The notes under the pieces: model-generated
Seen by the model: only the letters and a program-made list of their open reading frames with translations
The model's database searches: none
Told to the model about the DNA's origin: nothing
Shown here: one piece after another, positions 35,514 to 42,592 of the stretch
How positions within the stretch are numbered: position 1 is the first letter of the stretch
Layout: each line of letters begins with the position of its first letter
Position numbers and translations under genes: made by a program
NCBI RefSeq assembly: GCF_017377795.1
Contig: NZ_JAFRDR010000011.1
Coordinates: 62,001 to 126,000 of the forward strand
Reading direction: 5' to 3'
Length of the DNA stretch: 64,000 nt
From: Williamsia soli
GTDB lineage: Bacteria > Actinomycetota > Actinomycetes > Mycobacteriales > Mycobacteriaceae

Positions 35514-35932
35514 TGTCCGACGCTCTTCTCGGCCTCGAGTACCCGGCTCACCTCGCGGAGCAGGGTGACCAGTTCGGCCCGTCCGGTCGAGGACAATTGA
35601 TCGGCACGCAGACCCGCAACCTGCAACCCGGTTTCCTCGATCGCCGCCTGGACCTCTTCACCAAGGGTCCGAGGACTCGACGAGAAGTGGTCTTTGGAGA
35701 CACCGAAGAACGAGCAGATGGCGTCACGCACGGCGCCGTCCACCTTCATCACACGACCCTTGCGGATCCGCCACACGAATTGCCGATCGATGGTGCGGCC
35801 GGTTTCGGCCGTGACCCAGTCGGCGATCTCTGCGTTTGCCGTCCGAGAGCCACCGGGCCAGCGGGACGCACAGAGCCTATTGAGCTCGATTGCGAACTCA
35901 GACACCTCATCACGATTGCGCATGGGCACCAT
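35510..35932 (-). CDS. Helix-turn-helix regulator of the peptidase operon
   Basis: A 140-residue protein with an Xre-like DNA-binding region at about residues 28-80 (TANAEIADWVTAETGRTIDR, then QFVWRIRKGRVMKVDGAVRD, AICSFFGVSKDHF), followed by a helical C-terminal tail likely for dimerisation. It is the first gene of the three-gene operon. A short dyad (35925-35938) covers its start codon, consistent with autoregulation. ATG 35932 or ATG 35923 may be the start. I infer that it is the repressor target of the HExxH protein encoded next. Confidence 0.72.
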   Translation of the reverse strand: MVPMRNRDEVSEFAIELNRLCASRWPGGSRTANAEIADWVTAETGRTIDRQFVWRIRKGRVMKVDGAVRDAICSFFGVSKDHFSSSPRTLGEEVQAAIEETGLQVAGLRADQLSSTGRAELVTLLREVSRVLEAEKSVGQ

Positions 35933-35938
35933 AGTGCC
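35925..35938. promoter_or_regulatory. Small dyad over the HTH start codon
   Basis: GGCAC (35925-35929) and GTGCC (35934-35938) flank a four-base centre that includes the HTH gene's ATG. It lies in the divergent gap to the EthD gene and is a plausible operator, although it is short. Confidence 0.35.
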
Positions 35939-35985
35939 AGGTGAATAGCCGTTTTGTCGCTATGTCGGAGGCTAAGGTCACTCAC

Positions 35986-36675
35986 GTGGAGAAGGTCATG
36001 CTCGCTGTAAGAGGTCCGGTGCCGACTGAGAAATGGTGCTCTGACCTGCGTAAACAAGGCTCCCAGATGGGTTTCGGTGGCGTCGCGATCAACGTTCGAG
36101 ACAATCTGGTATCCGGTTCTAAAATGACGCTGACAACCCTGGATCCACCGATTGTCGCCGTGGTCAGCGTCTGGACGGAGCAACACTACGGGCAGCCGAT
36201 CGCGGAACTCATCGACCTTATAGGCAGTTCATTTGGTCATGTTTCGGCGTATCTGGTGACGGAATCAGTACCGCTGCCCGTGCCCCGTGTCGACCCGGGG
36301 GAGCGCACCCCGGGGTTGTCGAACCTGGCCTTCATCCGCCGCCCCGTCGACCTCGACGAGGCGACATGGCGCAGGCGCTGGCACCTCGACCACACGCCGA
36401 TCGCGATCGAGACCCAGGCGACGTTCGGCTACGTCCAGAACGCGGTCGTCCGGTCGCTGACACCGGATGCGCCGTCGGTGGACGCGATCGTCGAGGAGTT
36501 CTTCCCCATCGAGGCAGTGCACGATGTGCACGCCTTCTTCGGCGCCGCGGACGACGATGAACTGACCGACCGGATGACCCGGATGCTGGCGAGCACCGGC
36601 GCTTTCGGGGCGGATCAGAACATCGACACGGTGCCGACGAGTCACTACCTCTACCGGGATCCGTGTGCTCGTTGA
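35986..36675 (+). CDS. EthD-domain protein
   Basis: The C-terminal half (about residues 100-225) is an EthD-like dimeric alpha-beta barrel: NLAFIRRPVDLDEATWRRRW, HLDHTPIAIETQATFGYVQN, then EEFFPIEAVHDVHAFFGA. Such domains occur in P450 ether-degradation clusters and polyketide aromatases. The N-terminal half looks like a second, divergent barrel. GTG 35986 (MEKVMLAVRG) is preferred; GTG 35941 and ATG 35962 are in frame. Base composition changes visibly within the gene, with less GC before about 36280 than after. No partner P450 is nearby, so the function is unknown. About 229 residues. Confidence 0.72.
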   Translation: MEKVMLAVRGPVPTEKWCSDLRKQGSQMGFGGVAINVRDNLVSGSKMTLTTLDPPIVAVVSVWTEQHYGQPIAELIDLIGSSFGHVSAYLVTESVPLPVPRVDPGERTPGLSNLAFIRRPVDLDEATWRRRWHLDHTPIAIETQATFGYVQNAVVRSLTPDAPSVDAIVEEFFPIEAVHDVHAFFGAADDDELTDRMTRMLASTGAFGADQNIDTVPTSHYLYRDPCAR

Positions 36676-36700
36676 CCGGCCCCTCGCCGAAGGGACGGCG

Positions 36701-36730
36701 GTGGTCAGAAGGCGGGTGGTCAGAAGGTGG
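36701..36730 (-). repeat. 15-base tandem duplication over a stop codon
   Basis: GTGGTCAGAAGGCGG (36701-36715) and GTGGTCAGAAGGTGG (36716-36730) are adjacent. The second copy contains the stop codon of the minus-strand luciferase-like gene, and the first repeats it, giving that gene a tandem spare stop. Confidence 0.8.
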
Positions 36731-37568
36731 GTGGGCCGGCCTTGATGCGCTCGAGTTGGTACGCGATGGGATCGGCCGGCCGGGCCTCCCAGTCAGAATC
36801 GAGCCACCAGGTGATGCCGGCATCCGCGAGCTGCGCAGCCTTGCGACGTTCGCCGTCGCGATCGGAGAGATCGGACGTGCCCTCGAAGACAATGTCGTAG
36901 TTTCCCGTGAAACCGAGCTCCTCGCGCAGCCCACGGATCCCGGCCGCAACGCGCGCCCACTGCTCCACACCGACCGTGACCGGGCCGTCCGGCATCGAGC
37001 CGTCCGTGTTCCGGAAGTTCGGCAGCAGTCCGTCGCAGCGGGCCGCCCTCGCCATGGACTTGCGCGCACCCTGCAGCCCTACGCACCAGGTGGTGATCCG
37101 GGGCGTGGAGACGATGGGGTCGGGGAGTTCGAAATCGGTGGGTTGCACCTGGTAGTGCTTGCCCGAGTACTCAAATGGCTGTCCGGCCCAGAGCCCGAAC
37201 AGTACGTCGAGACCCTCGTCGAACAATTCTGCACGGGTCTTGCGGCCCTGGTCGCGTTCGAACGCCAGCCAGCCGGGGTGCAGAGCGCCCATCCCGACGC
37301 CGAGGATCACCCGCCCGCCGCTGAGCCGATCGAGAGTTGCAGTGGTGGACGCCAGATCCCACGGTTTGCGCCGCGGCACAGGGGTCAACATCGTGCCGAG
37401 CCCGATGCGTTCGGTGCGCATCGCTGCCGCGGTCAGTGATATCCAGGGGTCGTTGCCCCAGAGGGCCTCCCAACCGAACACCGCATCCCAGCCCGCGTCT
37501 TCGGCCGCAACCGCCATCGTCGCGAAGTCGGCGGCATCACCCTTGGGAAAGACGATTCCGTACTTCAT
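36720..37568 (-). CDS. Luciferase-like (LLM class) flavin/F420 oxidoreductase
   Basis: A TIM-barrel oxidoreductase of the bacterial-luciferase superfamily. Motifs include MKYGIVFPKGDAADFATMAV at the start, TERIGLGTMLTPVPRRKPW and LDRLSGGRVILGVGMGAL, which form the flavin/deazaflavin pocket. Mycolata use many members with F420, so an F420 cofactor is likely but not shown. The protein is 282 residues, short for the superfamily, and the natural substrate is unknown. The MFS gene lies 32 bases upstream on the same strand, so the two may be co-transcribed. Confidence 0.87.
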   Translation of the reverse strand: MKYGIVFPKGDAADFATMAVAAEDAGWDAVFGWEALWGNDPWISLTAAAMRTERIGLGTMLTPVPRRKPWDLASTTATLDRLSGGRVILGVGMGALHPGWLAFERDQGRKTRAELFDEGLDVLFGLWAGQPFEYSGKHYQVQPTDFELPDPIVSTPRITTWCVGLQGARKSMARAARCDGLLPNFRNTDGSMPDGPVTVGVEQWARVAAGIRGLREELGFTGNYDIVFEGTSDLSDRDGERRKAAQLADAGITWWLDSDWEARPADPIAYQLERIKAGPPTF

Positions 37569-37600
37569 GGCGTCTCCTGAGTGGTGGGGGTTGGGGCCCG

Positions 37601-38980
37601 TCAGGTGCGGATCGGAGCCGCCGGGGCCTCGGGGACGGTCGCTTCCTCGCGATTATGGATCAGCCCTACGACAACGATGGCAATCGCGTAGATGGCTGCA
37701 CCTGCGACGACGAGGCCCGGTGAGCGTCCGTCGTCGGCGATGGTCAACGCGCCCACGGTGATCGCCCCGACGAACGCAAAGTTGAACAGCGCGTCCTGGA
37801 AGGAGAACGCCTGGCCGCGCCGGGCATCCGCGACGTCCATCTGCATAGCGGCGTCGCCGCAGAGCTTGCACACCTGGCCGATCAATCCCAGCACTGCAGC
37901 GGCCACACAGATCACGATGCCGTTGAAGCTCCACAGGGTCAGCTGCGCGACGACTCCGACCGCCAATGCGGAGACAACCGCTCGTCTACGTCCGAACCGG
38001 GCGACGAGGAACGGGGTCAGCAGGGCCGCGAACAGCATCCCCACGGCGGTCATGGCTGCGACCAGACCGAATCCTGACAGACCTCCGCCGAGCGTCGAAT
38101 TCTTGGTGAGGACCAGCAGCATCAGGGTGTTGAAGCCGAACACCAGTCGGTGCGCCCCGACCCCGGCGAGCGCGGCTGCGACGGGCGGCGCCTGCCATAC
38201 GGCACGGGCTCCGTGTCCGAGGCCCACTGCGACCGCGCGCAAAGCGGATCCGCTCGGATGCTGCGGGGTGACCTTACCGACGACATCCGGATGGTCCGGA
38301 CCGAGTTGCAGAGGTTCGAACCGGTGGGCGATCGCGGCGGCGGCCAACGCGACGACCACTGCGCCCATGACCGTCGCCGCGCTGCCGGAATTGTTCGACC
38401 CGAAGATCTCGCGCAACGTCAGGGCGCCGCCTGCACCGAGAGCCAGCGCGCCGGCCCCGATGGTGGTGAAAAAGGAGTTCATCCCGACGAGCAGATCGCG
38501 TTCGATGACATGCGGCAGGCCCGCGGACAGACCCGAGGCCACGAACCGGCTCGCGCCGGTGACGGCCAATGCCGCGATCAGGACGCCGGTGTCATCGGCG
38601 CCGGTCGCGATCACGAGGGCGACCAAGGAGACCAACACCGCACGCAACACGTTGGCCCAGACGAGGACCGTACGGCGATCCCAATGGTCGAGCAGGGCGC
38701 CGGCGAACGGACCGATCACCGAGTAGGGAAGCAGCAGTACCGCCATCCCTCCGGCCACGGCCATGGGATCGGCATGCCGCTCGGGGTTGAACAGAATCGC
38801 ACCACCGAGCGCGGCCTGGAAGAGGCCATCGGTGAACTGACTGCCGAGACGCACCGAGAGCAACCGGAAAAGTCCAGGTGAGTGGCGAAACGACCGCACG
38901 AACTGCCGCAGCGGCAGGCGATGGCTACCGGAGCAGGAGGGCAGCCCAGAGGCCGCCGCGGTCGGTTCTATGTTCACCAT
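37601..38980 (-). CDS. MFS transporter (Rv0037c-like)
   Basis: A 12-helix major facilitator superfamily transporter of unknown substrate. Recognisable features are RLGSQFTDGLFQAALGGAIL (first helix region), GPFAGALLDHWDRRTVLVWA (the cytoplasmic loop 2-3 motif) and VARFGRRRAVVSALAVG in the second half. ATG 38980 (MVNIEPTAAAS) gives 459 residues; upstream in-frame sequence is antisense to the yqgE side. Placement divergent from a YqgE protein matches Rv0037c and Rv0038. Confidence 0.88.
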   Translation of the reverse strand: MVNIEPTAAASGLPSCSGSHRLPLRQFVRSFRHSPGLFRLLSVRLGSQFTDGLFQAALGGAILFNPERHADPMAVAGGMAVLLLPYSVIGPFAGALLDHWDRRTVLVWANVLRAVLVSLVALVIATGADDTGVLIAALAVTGASRFVASGLSAGLPHVIERDLLVGMNSFFTTIGAGALALGAGGALTLREIFGSNNSGSAATVMGAVVVALAAAAIAHRFEPLQLGPDHPDVVGKVTPQHPSGSALRAVAVGLGHGARAVWQAPPVAAALAGVGAHRLVFGFNTLMLLVLTKNSTLGGGLSGFGLVAAMTAVGMLFAALLTPFLVARFGRRRAVVSALAVGVVAQLTLWSFNGIVICVAAAVLGLIGQVCKLCGDAAMQMDVADARRGQAFSFQDALFNFAFVGAITVGALTIADDGRSPGLVVAGAAIYAIAIVVVGLIHNREEATVPEAPAAPIRT

Positions 38981-39069
38981 CACCAGCGTACAAACCTTGC
39001 GGCCTCGGTGCGCCGCCGCGGGCGAAGTGCGCACGCGAAATTCGCCTCTCACCGTGACATGATGAAGCG

Positions 39070-39645
39070 ATGTCACCCAGTTCAATCGAGGTGTCTGCAG
39101 GCAGCCTGCTCATGGCCTCGACGGATCTGGCCGAGCCGACCTTTCGGCGCACGGTGATCTACATCATCGAGCACAACGACGCGGGCAGTCTCGGCGTCGT
39201 CCTCAACCGGATGAGTCAGACGGCCGTCCACAACCTCTTGCCGGCGTGGACCGACACAGCCGCTCGGCCGAAGGCGATCTTCGTGGGTGGTCCGGTGAAG
39301 CAGGACTCGGCCCTGTGTCTGGGAGTGGTCCGGCCCGGGGTGAGCATCGGTCATCTGCCGGCCCTCCGCCACGTCGAGGGCCGGGTTGTACTCGTCGACC
39401 TGGACGCCGACGCCGAAGATCTGGCGGAGGCACTGTCGGGCGTGCGGATCTTCGCGGGGTACGCGGGCTGGGGGATCGGGCAACTGGGCGACGAATTGAG
39501 GACCGGTAGCTGGATCGTGGCGCCCTCGCTACCCGACGACGTCCTTGCCCCGGCGGAGATGGACCTGTGGTCGCAGGTGTTGCGCCGCCAGCCGTGGCCA
39601 CTGCCGCTTCTCTCGACCCACCCGATAGAACTCGAGAGAAACTGA
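39070..39645 (+). CDS. YqgE/AlgH family protein (UPF0301)
   Basis: A conserved small soluble protein of the YqgE/AlgH family; its biochemical role is not established. The family segments are all present: AGSLLMASTDLAEPTFRRTV, YIIEHNDAGSLGVVLNRMS, IFVGGPVKQDSALCLG and FAGYAGWGIGQLGDELRTGS. Length 191 residues. It corresponds to Rv0038 and is divergent from the MFS gene. Confidence 0.92.
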   Translation: MSPSSIEVSAGSLLMASTDLAEPTFRRTVIYIIEHNDAGSLGVVLNRMSQTAVHNLLPAWTDTAARPKAIFVGGPVKQDSALCLGVVRPGVSIGHLPALRHVEGRVVLVDLDADAEDLAEALSGVRIFAGYAGWGIGQLGDELRTGSWIVAPSLPDDVLAPAEMDLWSQVLRRQPWPLPLLSTHPIELERN

Positions 39646-39748
39646 CGTCCCGTTCACACCTTGTTGTGCGCCTGTTACTCTTCCTCAGCAGTTGTGAGCG
39701 TCGTCTCATCGGCGATGCTGGGGTCGGGGTGCATCAGAGGGGGAGCCG

Positions 39749-41782
39749 ATGAGGCTTTCGGTTCGGTTCGTGGGGATTGTCGCAGGGGCAATGTCACTGG
39801 CGTTGACAGCGGGATTGATCAATCCTGTTGCCGCGGTGGCGGATCCGAGCGGCGGCGCGGACGGTCAGCGCTGGATCGCAGAGCATGACACCAATCTGCA
39901 GTACCCGGGAACCCACGTCCAGTGGGACGTCCCGATCACGATGAGCGACGGCACAGTGCTCAAGGCGAACATCTACCGGCCCGCTGATGCGGCCGGGCGC
40001 CCCGTCGACACCAAGACGCCGGTGATCCTCAATATGACGCCGTACACCAAGTTGGTCTCCGCGGTCGCCGAGGCAGCGCTGTCCAACCCGGTGCTCGGAC
40101 CGCTGGCCATCCAACTCGCTGATCTGCTGAACTTCTCGGGCACCCCGATCGACGGTCTCGCCGATCTCATCCAGGCCCTCAAAGGCGGCGGTGTGCAGGC
40201 CTTCTCGGTGGACTCGAAGCTTGTCCGCTCCGGTTATACCCAGGTGGTCGTGGACGTTCGCGGCACCGGCTTCTCCCAAGGTGTCTGGGATGTCTTCCGG
40301 GCGCGGGAACAGCAGGACACCCTCGAGGTCATCGACTGGGCCGCGAAACAGAAATGGTCCGACGGCAAGCTGGGTATGAGCGGTATCTCCTACTCGGCGA
40401 TCAACCAGATCCACGCGGCCAACAAGAACCCCGAAGCGCTCAAGGCGATCTTCCCGGTGGAGCCGGGTGGTGACCTGATCCGCGACATCGTCGCTCCCGG
40501 TGGCGCACTCGGTTTCGGATTCCTGCCGTTGTGGCTGACCCTGGTCAACGGGCTCAAGTTCGTGCCGGACGTGGGTTCGATGCTCGACGGCACCTTCGAC
40601 TGGAAGTGGCTGTCGTCGCGTCTGTCCGATCCCGCGGTCTTCGCTCCGCAGCTACTCGACGCACTGCTCGCACCGAGCATCGAGGATCTGCCCCCGCGCA
40701 CGATGAATCTGCTCGACGAGAGTTCGGCAGAACGCACGGGGTGGCAGGACTACGCCCAGAACATCAAGGTGCCGACGATGATCTACGGCGGCTGGCACGA
40801 CCTGTTCACCAACAGTGAGTGGCGGATGTTCGACAACATCCCGCTCTCCGGCGGCAAGAAGCAACTGATCATGGGCCCGACGTACCACATCAATCCGGGG
40901 ACGAGGTTCGGTGAGCCGGGCTATCCGCCTCGGCTGGATGTGCTGCAGCAGGCCTGGTTCGACAAGTGGCTCAAAGGCATCGACAACGGGATCGAGAACT
41001 ACGGCCCTGCCACGCTGTACCAGCAGGGCAACGGGTGGATCACGGCCCCGGACTTCCCGCAGCCGGGGATGGAGAACCAGCGGTTGTACCTCTCCGACCG
41101 GCGCAGTGGCACCGCGCCGCACGCCGTGCGCGACGGTTCTCTGTCCACGGCGCCGCCCGTCAGCCGCGGCCGGTTGACGATCGCACCTGGCCTGACGACG
41201 CTCTGCTCTCGGGACGCCGCACAGCAGACCGCGGGAATCGTCGGGGTGTTCTCTTTCTGCGCCGATGATGCCCGGATCGCCGAGTCCAACGCGCTGACCT
41301 TCACCACGGCGCCGGTGACGACGGCGACGACGGTCAGCGGTCCGGTCAACCTGCACCTGAACACGGTCATGGACGCCACCGACGGCTACTGGACGGCGAC
41401 GCTCAACGACGTGGCACCCGACGGCACCTCGACGGTGCTGACCTCGGGTCAGGTGATGGCGTCACTGCGCGCGCTCGATGAGGAGAAGACCGGCTACGCG
41501 CCGAACGGTGATGTGATCGACCCGGTGAACTCGCTGACCCTGGAGACCCGTCAGCCGGTGGTCCCCGGTCAGCCGGTGCAACTGGACGTCGGTCTGCTGG
41601 CCACGGATGCGCTGATCAAACCCGGGCATCGGCTGCGCGTCGACGTGTTCGCGATGAACTTCCCGAAGGGGCTGCCACTGCGGCCGCTCCTGAACGAGTC
41701 GGAACTCAAGCCCGAACACATCCAACTCGACCCGAACGCGCCGAGTTTCATCAATCTGCCCGTGTCGCGATTGGTTCCCTGA
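39749..41782 (+). CDS. Secreted CocE/NonD-family alpha/beta hydrolase
   Basis: A secreted hydrolase of the CocE / Xaa-Pro dipeptidyl-peptidase-like family. An N-terminal signal peptide (VGIVAGAMSLALTAGLI, ending near VAAVADP at residue 32) precedes an alpha/beta hydrolase domain with nucleophile motif GMSGISYSAINQI (Ser about 213-215) and the active-site His in GPTYHINPG (about 379). A jelly-roll C-terminal domain (about 430-677) follows, as in cocaine esterase. ATG 39749 has AGAGGGGGAG upstream. Substrate unknown; ester or amide bonds. Length is 677 residues. Confidence 0.9.
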   Translation: MRLSVRFVGIVAGAMSLALTAGLINPVAAVADPSGGADGQRWIAEHDTNLQYPGTHVQWDVPITMSDGTVLKANIYRPADAAGRPVDTKTPVILNMTPYTKLVSAVAEAALSNPVLGPLAIQLADLLNFSGTPIDGLADLIQALKGGGVQAFSVDSKLVRSGYTQVVVDVRGTGFSQGVWDVFRAREQQDTLEVIDWAAKQKWSDGKLGMSGISYSAINQIHAANKNPEALKAIFPVEPGGDLIRDIVAPGGALGFGFLPLWLTLVNGLKFVPDVGSMLDGTFDWKWLSSRLSDPAVFAPQLLDALLAPSIEDLPPRTMNLLDESSAERTGWQDYAQNIKVPTMIYGGWHDLFTNSEWRMFDNIPLSGGKKQLIMGPTYHINPGTRFGEPGYPPRLDVLQQAWFDKWLKGIDNGIENYGPATLYQQGNGWITAPDFPQPGMENQRLYLSDRRSGTAPHAVRDGSLSTAPPVSRGRLTIAPGLTTLCSRDAAQQTAGIVGVFSFCADDARIAESNALTFTTAPVTTATTVSGPVNLHLNTVMDATDGYWTATLNDVAPDGTSTVLTSGQVMASLRALDEEKTGYAPNGDVIDPVNSLTLETRQPVVPGQPVQLDVGLLATDALIKPGHRLRVDVFAMNFPKGLPLRPLLNESELKPEHIQLDPNAPSFINLPVSRLVP

Positions 41783-41803
41783 AGTTCTGGGTAGCCGAAG
41801 GAC

Positions 41804-42061
41804 ATGACATCGAACAAAGATTCGGAGAACAGCAGCTCAGCGGACGCCGATACGGGTGAGGTCTTAGGCGCAGGCGCGGGCAACACGACCGAAAAGGATC
41901 CTGACGACTGGGTGACCGGGGATGAGCCGATGACCGGGGCGCAGCGTAGTTACCTGGATACCTTGGCTCGCGACGCCGGCGAGACGATCACGGCCGACCT
42001 CACGAAAGCCGAGGCGTCCGAACACATCGAGCGACTGCGAAAGGCCACCAACAAAGAGTGA
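41804..42061 (+). CDS. DUF3072 small protein
   Basis: An 85-residue acidic protein. The C-terminal half (KDPDDWVTGDEPMTGAQRSY, LDTLARDAGETI, ADLTKAEASEHIERL) is the DUF3072 domain common in actinobacteria and of unknown function; the N-terminal 30 residues are a Ser/Asp/Gly-rich disordered tail. GAAGGA precedes the ATG. It may be co-transcribed with the hydrolase 21 bases upstream. Confidence 0.85.
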   Translation: MTSNKDSENSSSADADTGEVLGAGAGNTTEKDPDDWVTGDEPMTGAQRSYLDTLARDAGETITADLTKAEASEHIERLRKATNKE

Positions 42062-42065
42062 CGCC

Positions 42066-42509
42066 TCAGGCCTTCGGGCCCGCGGCGCTGTCCTCGGTCA
42101 CGCACATGCTCTGCAGAGAGCAACTGGTGCATCCTCCGGAGACGCCGCAGTCGGACGCCGGGTCGGGTGCGGCGGCCACTGCGGCACGGATGGCAAGGGA
42201 TCCCACCACGCCGGCGATGCCGATGCCGACGGTGATGGCGGCAAGGGCGACGATCAGACCGCCGCCGCCGCCGAGCGCTGCCGCCAGGGCCGCGCCCATG
42301 GCCAGCACCACACCGGCGCAGATGACGCCGGGTCCCGCCACACGGTTGGCAAGGGCGAAGGCCTCATCGCTCTGCAGTGTTTCGGCCGACCGGACGCCGA
42401 GCCAGCGATTTCGCGGCAGCCGGGACAGGGTTCCGAGGACGCCTGCGGTCAGGCAGACCAGCGCCAGCACCAGCGCGAGAGCGGCGAATATCAGGGCAGC
42501 AACGGTCAC
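42066..42509 (-). CDS. SdpI-like membrane protein with Cys-rich tail
   Basis: A 147-residue membrane protein. Its loop [20 protein letters not shown] then ANRVAG matches the SdpI-type motif GxRxPxTLxSxxxWxxAN. Hydrophobic helices occur at about residues 3-27, 57-80 and 82-110. The C-terminal tail is unusual for the family: [17 protein letters not shown] has four cysteines and could bind a metal or form disulfides. No toxin partner is nearby. Function unknown. Confidence 0.75.
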   Translation of the reverse strand: MTVAALIFAALALVLALVCLTAGVLGTLSRLPRNRWLGVRSAETLQSDEAFALANRVAGPGVICAGVVLAMGAALAAALGGGGGLIVALAAITVGIGIAGVVGSLAIRAAVAAAPDPASDCGVSGGCTSCSLQSMCVTEDSAAGPKA

Positions 42510-42592
42510 CAGAACAGGATACGAGCCCGGTGCAAATCAGCACTGTGCAGGCCGCGGTGTGGGGCTCGCGAGCAACGCTTTACGCTGGTCAA

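Noticed and set aside
38321-38340. GGTTCGAACC resembling a tRNA T-loop
   Set aside because: It is in the MFS coding region with no acceptor or anticodon stem around it.
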